Source: Anaerolineales bacterium (GTDB lineage Bacteria; Chloroflexota; Anaerolineae; 4572-78; J111). From it: a stretch of DNA of 64,000 nucleotides. Positions within the stretch are counted from its first letter, which is position 1; the number at the start of each line of letters is the position of its first letter. The stretch is taken from positions 186,001-250,000 of the forward strand of contig JABTUW010000003.1 of NCBI GenBank assembly GCA_015075185.1, in the 5' to 3' direction. The notes beneath the pieces were generated by a model. It was given only the letters and a program-made list of their open reading frames with translations, had not been told where the DNA came from and ran no database searches. This document shows, piece after piece, positions 24,020 to 32,218 of the stretch. Position numbers and translations under genes: made by a program.

Positions 24020-24056
24020 TTTCAACTCTCCTTTGTAGTGGATAATCTCTATAATT

Positions 24057-24155
24057 AAAACGTAAAGCACAAACTGATAGCCCTGCGGGTAAAACGTAAT
24101 GGCTACCTATCCAAATAATTCTGGCCCCTTGACCGTTACGTTTTGCGTTTTACGG
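24057..24155. repeat. palindromic repeat (AAAACGTAA family)
   Basis: AAAACGTAA (24091-24099) is inverted as TTACGTTTT (24136-24144), with outer AAAACGTAAAGC and GCGTTTTACG. Confidence 0.6.
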
Positions 24156-24160
24156 ATCAC

Positions 24161-25225
24161 TTACCCCAGCGGACTCTCTACCAGCCGAAAGGTTTTATTT
24201 CCACCCTCAATCTCTGCCTTGGTCCCCAGAGGCAGAATGAATTGCGGGTCGGTGTGGCCAAAGTCCATATTGGCAATAATCGGTAAATCGGGTCGGCCAA
24301 ATTCCGTAGCGACCACCGCCACCAGAATTTCATAGAGACGCTCTTTTTCGGCGGGAGTGTAATCCCTGGGGCGGCTAACCAACAGCCCGGCAATTTGGTT
24401 CAAAATACCTTGCGAGCCGTAATTGCGCAGCATATATTTCACCTGGTCAGGCGTTGGCTTTTCCTCAGAAGTCTCCAAAAAAAGAATTTTGTCCAGCCAA
24501 AAGGTCTGCTCCGGCCAAAAGGGGGTCCCCTTCAAAAACTCCAGCACCTCGATGCAGCCGCCAAAAAGCTCCCCCTCCACCCGCGAGTCTCCTTGCAGCC
24601 AGCGCCAGCCTTCCTCATTAGGCTGGAAAGCGTTGACCTGACCCACGTTTTCCGGCTCGCGCCAATCAGGGTAGCCTTCGGCCCAAACCGGGTACGGCTG
24701 ATATTGATACGTCTCAGGTACGTCAAAAAGCAGTGTTTTGACATGGGTGGCAAAAACGGTGGGAAGACTGCGCCACTGCGAAAAACCGGCCATGATACTT
24801 GGCCCGTGAAAAGTTATTAGCCCCAGTTGATTGCAGAAGGTCAACAAGGTTGTTGTATCAGAGTAACCCATTAATATTTTGGGATTGCGGCGGATAATCT
24901 CTTTATCCAAAAAGGGCAATATCCGCACCGAGTCATCCCCGCCAATACTGGTGATGATGGCCTTGACCTGCGGGTCGGCAAAAGCCATGTTGACATCCGC
25001 AGCCCTGGCCCTGGGATTGTGATACAGATACTCGGCGTCGGCTCGGGCTGTCGGGTATTCTTTGATCACCAGCCCAAATTCCTCCCGCAGTATCTTCAAC
25101 CCGTTTTCATAGATATAGGGAAAGACGCTTGGCCCGCCCCATGAGGGTGAAATGATCGCCACCGTGTCCCCTTCAATTAACCGGTAGGGTTGAATAAAGG
25201 TCATATCTGCAGCCTCACTCATCAT
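24161..25225 (-). CDS. S66-family LD-carboxypeptidase / MccF-like peptidase
   Basis: A 354-residue serine peptidase of family S66. This family includes LD-carboxypeptidase A of murein recycling and MccF, which cleaves aminoacyl-nucleotide antibiotics. The family signature is GDTVAIISPSWGGPS near the N-terminus, ITSIGGDDSVRILPFLD, and the nucleophile Ser in LMGYSDTTTLL (about residue 118). The Glu region is LFGGCIEVLEFL and the catalytic His is in IANMDFGHTDP. The length fits MccF-like members, but the exact substrate is uncertain. It overlaps the YbaK-type gene by 11 bases, so the two are co-translated. Confidence 0.82.
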   Translation of the reverse strand: MMSEAADMTFIQPYRLIEGDTVAIISPSWGGPSVFPYIYENGLKILREEFGLVIKEYPTARADAEYLYHNPRARAADVNMAFADPQVKAIITSIGGDDSVRILPFLDKEIIRRNPKILMGYSDTTTLLTFCNQLGLITFHGPSIMAGFSQWRSLPTVFATHVKTLLFDVPETYQYQPYPVWAEGYPDWREPENVGQVNAFQPNEEGWRWLQGDSRVEGELFGGCIEVLEFLKGTPFWPEQTFWLDKILFLETSEEKPTPDQVKYMLRNYGSQGILNQIAGLLVSRPRDYTPAEKERLYEILVAVVATEFGRPDLPIIANMDFGHTDPQFILPLGTKAEIEGGNKTFRLVESPLG

Positions 25226-25721
25226 TTTGGATAGGTACGATGGATGCGAACTGCGCCCCGGCCAGCCGGGACAAATCCTGCTGGCTGAGTTCCAGCCCCA
25301 GCATGGGATCGCCGCTGCTGATGTTTACTTTGGTGCATGTGGCAATCGCCTGGTCAAAAATGACCGGCACCTCGGCGGGCAGGCAGAGGGGAGCGACCGC
25401 GCCCTGGACGTAGCCGGTAACGGCTCGAATTTCCTCGGCCGTGGCGAAGGTCAGCCGTTTCCACGTCTGCGCCTGGGACAGATAAGCGCGCACCGCCTGC
25501 GGGTCGAGCCGGGCTGTCCCCAGGATGCAGGCCATAGCATAGCGGCGCGGCTCGGCTTTCTCCCGCAGCAGAATGGATTTGACCATCTCTTCCGCCACTA
25601 CCCCCCGTTGCGCTGCCGCCGCTTCGACGGTAAAGACCGGCTCGGCGTGCGGCAGGCGGCGATAAGTAACACCCTGGGCGTCGAGTAAATTGGTAATTTT
25701 GGTTTTGATTGGATTTTCCAT
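25215..25721 (-). CDS. YbaK/ProX-type aminoacyl-tRNA deacylase
   Basis: A ~168-residue protein of the YbaK/EbsC/INS family that hydrolyses misacylated tRNA (for example Cys- or Ala-tRNA-Pro). I prefer the ATG at 25721; an in-frame GTG at 25742 also exists, inside a repeat. Family features are VTYRRLPHAEPVFTVEAAAAQRG, MVKSILLREKAEPRRYAMACILG with the conserved Lys, TGYVQGAVAPLCLPAEVPV and the C-terminal VNISSGDPMLGLELS. Substrate specificity cannot be told. It lies upstream of and overlaps the S66 peptidase gene, an arrangement that hints at handling toxic aminoacyl products, which is inference. Confidence 0.8.
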   Translation of the reverse strand: MENPIKTKITNLLDAQGVTYRRLPHAEPVFTVEAAAAQRGVVAEEMVKSILLREKAEPRRYAMACILGTARLDPQAVRAYLSQAQTWKRLTFATAEEIRAVTGYVQGAVAPLCLPAEVPVIFDQAIATCTKVNISSGDPMLGLELSQQDLSRLAGAQFASIVPIQNDE

Positions 25722-25736
25722 CTCAATTAAAAGCGG

Positions 25737-25814
25737 GTCCACAGATGTATACAGATAAACACAGATAAAAATAACAAAGAAAAAATCTGCGCGAATCTGT
25801 GTTAATCTGTGGAC
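25737..25814. repeat. palindromic intergenic repeat (ATCTGTGGAC type)
   Basis: GTCCACAGAT (25737-25746) is inverted as ATCTGTGGAC (25805-25814), with inner ACACAGAT / ATCTGTGT. It fills the whole gap between two genes and touches the stop codon of the alcohol dehydrogenase gene. Confidence 0.75.
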
Positions 25815-26914
25815 TAAAATACAATCACTCCCCGCGCAATCTCGCCGCTCAACATGTCGGCATAGGCTTCATTAATCTGATCCAGTGAATAGGTCCGAGA
25901 AATTAGCCGGTCGAGGTTGAGTTTGCCTTGCAGGTACAGGTCGGCGTAGAGCGGGAAATCACGGGCGGTGTTGGCCGAGCCGTAATAAGAACCGGTGACG
26001 GTCTTCTCCTGGCGGGTCAGGATCGCGCCGGGCAGGTTGGTGCTGCTGCCCATGGGGGCCACGCCGACCAGTGTCACCGTGCCGCCGGGCCGGACCGCTT
26101 CCAGGCCCTGCTCCTGCACCGCCGGGATGCCAATCGCTTCAAAGACATAATCCGCACCCCGGCCCTCGGTCAGTGTGCGGATGGAACTGACCACCTCTGG
26201 CCCAGCCATCACAAAGTCGGTCGCGCCGAACTCCATGGCCATGTCGCCTTTAGCCTCGCTGCGATCAACGGCAATAATCCGGCTGACCCCGGCCAGTTTT
26301 GCCCCCATGACAATACTCAGCCCAACCCCGCCAGCGCCAAAGACGGCCACGCTGCTGCCAGGCCGGACCCTGGTCGTGTTCAACACCGCCCCGACGCCCG
26401 TAGTCACAGCGCAGCCAATCAGCGCGGCGACGGTCAGCGGGACTTCCTTCTTCAACGGCACGCAGCACTCCTGCGGGACGACGGTGTAATCGGCAAAGCA
26501 GGCCAGGGCGCTGAAATGATAAACAGGCTGCCCCGCCCTGGACAGCCGGGTGCTGCCGTCCATCATCGTCCCGGCCCAGAGCGGGCCGACATAAGCCGAG
26601 CACAGGCTGGGCCGGTCGTTGAGGCAGTAAAAGCACGAGCCGCAGTTGGGCGCCCAATTCAACGAGACGTGATCGCCAGGCTTGATCCGGGTGACACTCT
26701 CCCCCACTGCCTCGACCACGCCGGCCCCTTCGTGCCCCGGCACGACCGGCGTGACATGTTTGGTTGCCCCGGTCATCAAATGCCAATCGCTGTGACACAC
26801 CCCTGCCGCCGCTACCCTGACCAGCACCTCCCCGGCTCGCGGGGGTTCGAGGTCGAGGGTTTCAATCTGAAAAGGCTGGCCGACTTCGTAAAAAACAGCC
26901 GCTTTGATCTTCAT
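25814..26914 (-). CDS. zinc-dependent alcohol dehydrogenase (MDR family)
   Basis: A 366-residue medium-chain dehydrogenase. Catalytic zinc ligands are Cys and Asp/His in AGVCHSDWHL, the GHEGAG segment (PVVPGHEGAGVVE) and Cys in GCAVTTGVGAV. The structural zinc lobe is CGSCFYCLNDRPSLC (about residues 92-106). The NAD Rossmann loop is VAVFGAGGVGLSIVMGAKL, followed by acidic Asp in AVDRSEAKG, which favours NAD over NADP. Length and lobe match class III-like or mycothiol/formaldehyde-type dehydrogenases; the substrate is unknown. It is preceded by an intergenic region shared with the divergent PqqD-like gene. Confidence 0.88.
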   Translation of the reverse strand: MKIKAAVFYEVGQPFQIETLDLEPPRAGEVLVRVAAAGVCHSDWHLMTGATKHVTPVVPGHEGAGVVEAVGESVTRIKPGDHVSLNWAPNCGSCFYCLNDRPSLCSAYVGPLWAGTMMDGSTRLSRAGQPVYHFSALACFADYTVVPQECCVPLKKEVPLTVAALIGCAVTTGVGAVLNTTRVRPGSSVAVFGAGGVGLSIVMGAKLAGVSRIIAVDRSEAKGDMAMEFGATDFVMAGPEVVSSIRTLTEGRGADYVFEAIGIPAVQEQGLEAVRPGGTVTLVGVAPMGSSTNLPGAILTRQEKTVTGSYYGSANTARDFPLYADLYLQGKLNLDRLISRTYSLDQINEAYADMLSGEIARGVIVF

Positions 26915-27041
26915 TGATTAACCTCATAGAATAGCTGGAACTAATAATCTAACTAATTTTATAGGAAGTTCTTACAAGGTTCAAAGACAGATGTAATAAT
27001 ATTGAGTATCATAAGCTAAGAATTATCTTACCGGACAGATT

Positions 27042-27320
27042 ATGAAATTGAACGATACCTTAATGAAACCACAAACCAAGATTGATATTACTGAAGAATT
27101 GGTTGGCCAGGAATTGTTTCTATTTGACCAAAAAAGTGAGACTGTCTTTTGTCTCAACAGTGGTGCAGCTTTGATTTGGTTTTTATGTGATGGTACACGT
27201 GAAATTGATGATATTGTAAGCGAAATTGTTCTTCTCTCCCCTGTACCGGAACCGCAAATTCGCGTCGAAGTACATGAAGCTATTACTCAATTTCAGACCC
27301 TGAACTTGTTAAACAGTTAA
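27042..27320 (+). CDS. PqqD-like peptide-binding protein (RRE domain)
   Basis: A 92-residue protein with the PqqD fold: IDITEELVGQELFLFDQKSE, then TVFCLNSGAALIWFLCDGTR (about residues 35-54, the conserved 'LNxxxxxIWxLxDG' stretch) and EIDDIVSEIVLL. PqqD-type domains bind leader peptides of ribosomally made, modified peptides and hand them to the modifying enzymes. The next two genes encode a small Tat-signal peptide and an HprK-related kinase. To my knowledge TIGRFAM groups such proteins as an 'HPr-rel-A system' PqqD protein, function unknown. The Shine-Dalgarno site is weak. Confidence 0.72.
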   Translation: MKLNDTLMKPQTKIDITEELVGQELFLFDQKSETVFCLNSGAALIWFLCDGTREIDDIVSEIVLLSPVPEPQIRVEVHEAITQFQTLNLLNS

Positions 27321-27352
27321 ATTAATTGCCTTTAATACAGAAAGGAGAAAAC

Positions 27353-27613
27353 ATGAGTCAAGAAATTAACAACAAAGTATCTCGACGAGATGTAATTAAA
27401 GCCGCCGGGGTGGTATCGTTAGGGTTGTTATATACAAAACCCTTCGTCGAGCCTATTCATGCCAAACCCGCATTTGCCGCGTATAGCGGGACAAAGGGTA
27501 ATAACGGCGTAGGCAATGGCGAGGATCCCCAACCGCCCGGCAACCCCCCAATAAATGATGGACCAGGCACCAGCCCCGGTAACCCTGGAAATCAAGGCGG
27601 TGCTAATAAATAG
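27353..27613 (+). CDS. small Tat-signal peptide, possible modified-peptide precursor
   Basis: An 86-residue protein starting at the ATG after AGAAAGGAG. The N-terminus has a twin-arginine signal (VSRRDVIKAAGVVSLGLLYT, residues ~9-28), and an Ala-x-Ala-type cleavage site is likely near KPAFAAYSG. The remaining ~44 residues are Gly/Asn/Pro-rich (GNNGVGNGEDPQPPGNPP) with one Ser, several Asp/Asn and no Cys. It is 32 bases after the PqqD-like gene. A Tat-exported, Gly/Pro-rich peptide next to a leader-binding protein and a kinase could be their substrate. This is inference; it could equally be a cell-surface peptide. Confidence 0.5.
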   Translation: MSQEINNKVSRRDVIKAAGVVSLGLLYTKPFVEPIHAKPAFAAYSGTKGNNGVGNGEDPQPPGNPPINDGPGTSPGNPGNQGGANK

Positions 27614-27731
27614 TATAACTCCACTTCAATACTGTTTGACAACCCTTTTAGGGTCTAAAATTTAGTTTGGGTAATTTGAACAATTTCCAACGTATTTAAT
27701 ATTTGTTCACTGTCCGACATGTCTACAGTAA

Positions 27732-27771
27732 GAGCTGGCATAGTATAATGTGCTGGCTCTTTCTTTGAATA
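27732..27771 (+). terminator. possible terminator/attenuator before the kinase gene
   Basis: AGAGC and GCTCT with inner GCA/TGC around TAGTATAATG, followed by TTCTTT. A partial terminator here would allow more peptide than kinase to be made. Confidence 0.35.
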
Positions 27772-27781
27772 AGCTGAGAAA

Positions 27782-28726
27782 ATGTTTGTGTCAACACCCG
27801 ATTACCACCCCGATTTAGATGCCCTACCCTGGTTAGCCTCAACCTGTTATAATTTTTTGGGGCGTCATGTCCTGATGCGGTCTACATCCGCGGAGTTTAT
27901 GATACGGGTCCACCAACTCCTCCGTTCTTTTCCCACCTGCAACCCTTATGATGAACCAGACCTGACCTTCTCTTTTGTGATAGCTTCACCTGACCCTAAA
28001 GCCCAGCTTCATCCCTCTTATGCGCTCTATCGTAATCAGGAGTTAATTGGCCTGGCCCAGGATTACTGGCATCTCTTCCGTCTGATGGAGTGGCAGTTAG
28101 ATATTTTCCTCTCAGAAACCGTCGAGGGGTACCTGTTGCTTCATGCCGGAGCTGTAACTCGATCCGGGGCAGGAATTATCTTGCCAGCATCGTCAGGAAG
28201 TGGCAAAAGCAGCCTGACTCTGGCATTGCTTTTGCAGAACTGCTCTTATCTCTCGGATGAATTGGCCGTCATTGACCCGGCTACGTTTAAACTGCGAGCT
28301 TTTCCTAAACCTTTTAGCCTAAAAAATCCTTTAATTTTTCCTAATCTGGCCTACTCAGCCAAAACTTGGTTTGGAGCAGAATTATCAAGTAAGCCTGAGC
28401 AAAACAACAGCCAAATTGAGAAAGCGGTTTGGTATGTTCACCCGGATGATCTTAAGCCCCAAAGTATCGAGCCTGGAACTGTACCCGTGCGTTACGTGAT
28501 CTTTCCGCGATATGATCCTGCTGCTACGCCTCAGTTACAGCCCCTCAGCCAAACTCAGGCAATGCGTAAACTTTTGGAAAATGTGGTCAACTTTTCTAAA
28601 CTGGGCCAAGGTGGGTTACAACTCCTGGGCCGATTGACCCAAGAAGCCAAATGTTTTTCCTTAACCGTGAATGGGCCTGAAACCACTGCTCAACTAGTTC
28701 TTAGTCAAGAGACTATTGTCGGGTAA
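27782..28726 (+). CDS. HprK-related serine kinase
   Basis: A 314-residue protein related to HPr kinase. The P-loop is ASSGSGKSS (about residues 136-144), preceded by LLLHAGAVTRSGAGIILP, and the following acidic motif is LSDELAVIDP (about 157-166), the equivalent of the HprK catalytic region. Residues 1-110 are an uncharacterised N-terminal region. No HPr protein or PTS gene is nearby. Related kinases act in some lasso-peptide clusters (phosphorylating the peptide), always beside a PqqD-like protein and often a nucleotidyltransferase. The C-terminal codons and stop lie at the edge of an IS630 element, so the last residues may be replaced. Confidence 0.7.
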   Translation: MFVSTPDYHPDLDALPWLASTCYNFLGRHVLMRSTSAEFMIRVHQLLRSFPTCNPYDEPDLTFSFVIASPDPKAQLHPSYALYRNQELIGLAQDYWHLFRLMEWQLDIFLSETVEGYLLLHAGAVTRSGAGIILPASSGSGKSSLTLALLLQNCSYLSDELAVIDPATFKLRAFPKPFSLKNPLIFPNLAYSAKTWFGAELSSKPEQNNSQIEKAVWYVHPDDLKPQSIEPGTVPVRYVIFPRYDPAATPQLQPLSQTQAMRKLLENVVNFSKLGQGGLQLLGRLTQEAKCFSLTVNGPETTAQLVLSQETIVG

Positions 28727-29831
28727 AGGTGGCGTAACTTGATTCTGGCATCAGCCGTCGTGAACTGCCAGACGATCTTGACTTGCTCAGAGTTACGCCG
28801 CTTTTCCCAGGCTTGCACTTTATCAACCAAAACACTTTTCTCGGCGATGCGGTCGTTGGTACACTGCCGGGCCAAGACGCTCAATTCGATTTCAGCCATG
28901 TTCAACCAACTGCCGTGTTTGGGGGTAAAAACGATGTCTAGTTTCTCGACCAAGGCGCGGGGCTTGCTCAGGTGGCAGTAATTCGTACAAGGCACTGATC
29001 TGATGAGCCGAGAGATTATCTTGTACCAAGGTAATCTTGGTCGCGGTCGGGTAGTAAGTGTTGAGCACCTCAATTACGGCGGCCCAATCCAGGCGGGTGT
29101 GTGTATCGCGAACGATAACATGGCGACGACCGGCCAACGGCTCACAGACCATATACAGGTCACAGACCCCTCTCGGTAGTATTCGTAATCAACCAGCGTT
29201 GTCCCGTGGGCCGTGGTCAGCGGCGAGCGGACCTCTGAAATCAACTGCTTGGGCGACTCATCCAAACACAATAAGGGGTGCTCAGGATCATAACGGCGTT
29301 GATAGACATCCAGGACCGCTTCCATCTGGCAAACAAACTCGGCACTCTGCCCCGGCGGAATTAGCCAGCCGACCCGCTGGTCAGGCTTAAGTTCATTTTT
29401 AACACCTGGCGGACACTCTCATACGAAATGCTGTCCATACTTCAGTTCGACCATCTTTTCGGCCAGCAGCCGCATCGTCCAACGGTTCCGACCCTCCGGC
29501 ACTGGCCCCAGCCGCAGCGCGATCACATGAGCTTCAACTTCGCCATCTATTTTGATGACCTGCGGTCCGCCGCTTGATTTAGCCTGAAGCGCCACCTCAA
29601 AGCCCTCTTCCACAAAGCGTTGGCGCAGCCGTTCAATTGTGCGCAGACTGACATAATAAGTCCGCTTTATTTGTTCGTCCGTCATTTTCAGGCCGCCTTC
29701 GGCTTCATCAGCCGCCAACAACAAGTGCGCCCGTCTGATTTTGGCCGCCGCTTGTTTGCCTTTACGGATGATTTCTTTCAACTGCTCACGTTCTGCGGGG
29801 TCAGGGTCACATGATATTTTTTGGTTGACAT
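28705..29831 (-). pseudogene. IS630-family transposase, frameshifted
   Basis: A decayed DDE transposase. The reading frame starts at the ATG at 29831 (MSTKKYHVTLTP), shifts around 29798 to continue as EQLKEIIRKGKQAAAKIR with the N-terminal HTH, shifts near 29410, and again near 29155 and 28965. Catalytic residues survive in pieces: Asp in PLLCLDESPKQL, Asp in ITLVQDNLSAH and Glu in LNMAEIELSVLA. At least four frame changes mean no functional protein. The last frame runs past the inverted repeat into the kinase gene. Confidence 0.82.
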
Positions 29832-29887
29832 CGTTCAGCTCCTTAAGCTCGATGTCAGTTAGTTTATTATCTTTATGTCACCTCGTC
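28723..29887 (-). mobile_element. IS630-type insertion sequence (degenerate)
   Basis: Approximate limits from imperfect terminal repeats: AGGTGGCGTAAC (from 28728) on the left and AGGTGACATAAAG read inward from 29884 on the right. IS630 elements target TA; the left end coincides with the TAA stop of the kinase gene. It sits between the kinase and the nucleotidyltransferase of one system. Confidence 0.6.
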
Positions 29888-29933
29888 AAAGTCTATTGAC
29901 TAATATCTAGTTATTCAAATACTTTCCATATAA

Positions 29934-30964
29934 CTCGAGGATAAACTATTATTTCTCTGTGCCAGAACGGCTTTCAGCGAGTCTCACCGTCAGCAAGTTT
30001 ATGATCTTTGTCTTGGGCAAACTGTTGATTGGGATAAAGTATATTCAACGGCGCACCAACACGGGATAGCCCCGCTAGTTTTACCAACCTTCAGCAGTGT
30101 AATCCTGCTGGATTGGGCTTACCTCAAGAAATTATTAATCAGTTTAGACTTTCTTTTACCCGTAATATTTCAACAAAAGCCTATATCGCTGAAAAGTTAT
30201 CCGAACTTTTGGCCTTCTTTGAGCAGCGGTCTTTGGAGGTAATGGTCATTAAAGGCTCCGCGTTGGATATTGTGGTTTATAATCGCCCCTGGTATACCTT
30301 CTCCAATGATGTGGATTTGATTGTTAAAGTCCAACCTGCCCAGATTTCTGCTCAAAACGACCAGGAAATAAAAACCTTCCTTAACGGTTTTCCGGGTTTT
30401 GAATATGAATATTTTGAACACCATGATGTAAGTATCAATGGCGTATTACCGATCAATTTTAGCCAAATTTGGGCTGACGCGACCAAGACAACCTTCAGGG
30501 AACATCCAGTGTGGGTAATGTCGCCTGAGGACATGTTGATTTCAGCCTGTATCAATAGCTGCCGGAAGAGATTCTTTCGCCTTAAGGCGCTGTGTGATAT
30601 TGCGGAAATTATTGTTAAATTTCAAGAAACCCTTAACTGGACACTTTTGCTTCAAAAGGCCAAAGCGTATGATTGCTCTAATATTGTTTACACCGCTCTG
30701 TTAGTCACTCAAATAACGGTAGGATGTGAACTGCCCACGGATCTGCTTGACCAACTAAAGGTCGGTCCACTTAGAGCAACATTAATCCATTTCCTAAGTC
30801 AGCGGATGTCTTTATCTGCTTTTGACTCCCTTTTCTCAGCTAAGAATTTTCGTGATAAAAAAATAGATTGGTCACTCCTCCTGTCTTATGCTACTTTTAG
30901 AAATTATCAAATCTGGCAGAAAATTAAATTTGCCCTCACTTTCAGAGAACCGTGGTCCGCTTAG
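29934..30964 (+). pseudogene. nucleotidyltransferase-family protein, truncated and frameshifted
   Basis: The clean reading frame begins at 30113, but coding sequence of the same protein extends upstream in another frame: from 29934 it reads LEDKLLFLCARTAFSESHRQ, then DWDKVYSTAHQHGIAPLV, typical of the N-terminus of the nucleotidyltransferase family found with HprK/PqqD proteins. A missing base in the TTTT run near 30079-30082 would rejoin it to FTNLQQCNPAG. A stop at 29931 and no start codon cut the N-terminus. Downstream the active-site region remains: VMVIKGSALDIVVYNRPW, SNDVDLIVKV. Probably inactivated by the IS and later decay. Confidence 0.65.
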
Positions 30965-32136
30965 AACGCCTCCCGGTACAACTGCTCCATTACCGCTTCG
31001 CTGACAGTGCGAGGGTTGGTCCACCAGTTTAAGTCAATCTTGTAGGCATTGTAGGCCATCCCCTTGATCATCTCCTCGGTCACGCCGACATCGCGCAGGC
31101 GGGTCGGCAGGCCGACATCTACATTCAACTCCCGCACCGCCTCGACCGCCCGTTCGGCCCGCTGCCGCACCGAACCTGCGGCGGGCGCCCCCAGCGCCTC
31201 GCCGACGCGGGCATATCGCTCCAGCGCGCCGACCATGCTGTAAGCCATCTGGTGAGGCAGCATAATCGCGTTAGCCACGCCGTGCTGGACATCGGCAAAG
31301 CTGGAAAGCTGGTGGGCCAGGGAGTGACAGGCGCCCAGCCACTTGGAGCTGATGCCGATGCCGCCAATCATCGCCGCCAGGGCCATCTCGCGGCGGGCCT
31401 CCCGATTTTTCTTCTGGGCAACAGCCACGCGCAGACTCCGGCCAATCAGTTCAATACCATGCAGAATCATGGGATCGAGTGCCGGGTTATCGTTGGTCGA
31501 AACATAGGCCTCGATACAGTGGGTCAGCGCGTCCATGCCGGTGGCGGCGGTGAGGAAGGGGGGCAGGGTCAGCATGAGTTCCGGGTCAATTACAGCTATA
31601 GTTGGCACTAAAAAAGCGCCGCCCACGCCCATTTTGAGCTTGCGGCTTAGCTCGGTGATGACCGCCCAGGGCGTGACTTCGGCCCCGGTGCCGGCGGTAG
31701 TCGGGACGGCAATCATGGGGACCATTTGGCGTCCCGGTGGGCGCGTCTTTTTGCCCAACATAAGGGCGTACTCGGCGATTTTACCTCCGCCTCCAGCGGC
31801 CAGGCGGACTCCTTTGGCCGTGTCCAGGCCGCTTCCGCCGCCAATAGCCACAACACAATCGGCCTTGCTCTCCTTGAAGGCGATGACGGCGGCGTCGACC
31901 GACTCGGTATCCGGGTTGGGCACGACCCGGTCATACAAATCATAGCCTAGCCCGGCCGCTTTAAGCGAAGCTGTCACCGGCTCGGTCAGCCCGGCCGCCA
32001 CAACGCCGGGATCGGCGATGACAAAAACGTGACCGGCCGCCAACGCTTTGGCTTCCCGGCCCACCAACTCCACCGCGCCAAAGCCAAAATGGACCTGGCC
32101 CGGCCAGATGTAGTAAGAGAGAGATTGGGTGGTCAT
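30961..32136 (-). CDS. iron-containing alcohol dehydrogenase
   Basis: A 391-residue group III alcohol dehydrogenase. NAD-binding is shown by IAVPTTAGTGAEVTPWAV and VVAIGGGSGLDTAKGVRLA (about residues 97-115). Metal ligands are the Asp/His in GMDALTHCIEAYVS, and His in GACHSLAHQLSSFADVQHGVANA. It converts alcohols to aldehydes or the reverse; the substrate is unknown. Its stop codon overlaps the end of the convergent nucleotidyltransferase pseudogene by 4 bases. It lies downstream of the MttB-family gene on the same strand, separated by a repeat. Confidence 0.9.
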   Translation of the reverse strand: MTTQSLSYYIWPGQVHFGFGAVELVGREAKALAAGHVFVIADPGVVAAGLTEPVTASLKAAGLGYDLYDRVVPNPDTESVDAAVIAFKESKADCVVAIGGGSGLDTAKGVRLAAGGGGKIAEYALMLGKKTRPPGRQMVPMIAVPTTAGTGAEVTPWAVITELSRKLKMGVGGAFLVPTIAVIDPELMLTLPPFLTAATGMDALTHCIEAYVSTNDNPALDPMILHGIELIGRSLRVAVAQKKNREARREMALAAMIGGIGISSKWLGACHSLAHQLSSFADVQHGVANAIMLPHQMAYSMVGALERYARVGEALGAPAAGSVRQRAERAVEAVRELNVDVGLPTRLRDVGVTEEMIKGMAYNAYKIDLNWWTNPRTVSEAVMEQLYREAF

Positions 32137-32171
32137 GAATTTATCCTTGTGAGCCTATAAATAGCGGCGTG

Positions 32172-32218
32172 GTGCGTGGTGCGTAAAATAAACGGAACAC
32201 GTATCACGCACCACGCAC
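32172..32218. repeat. 13-bp inverted repeat (ACGCACCACG family)
   Basis: GTGCGTGGTGCGT (32172-32184) is inverted perfectly as ACGCACCACGCAC (32206-32218). The right arm abuts the stop codon of the MttB-family gene. Confidence 0.75.

Noticed and set aside
27353..27613. Lasso-peptide precursor with a complete cluster
   Set aside because: No asparagine-synthetase-like cyclase or transglutaminase-like protease gene is present; only the accessory-type genes are.
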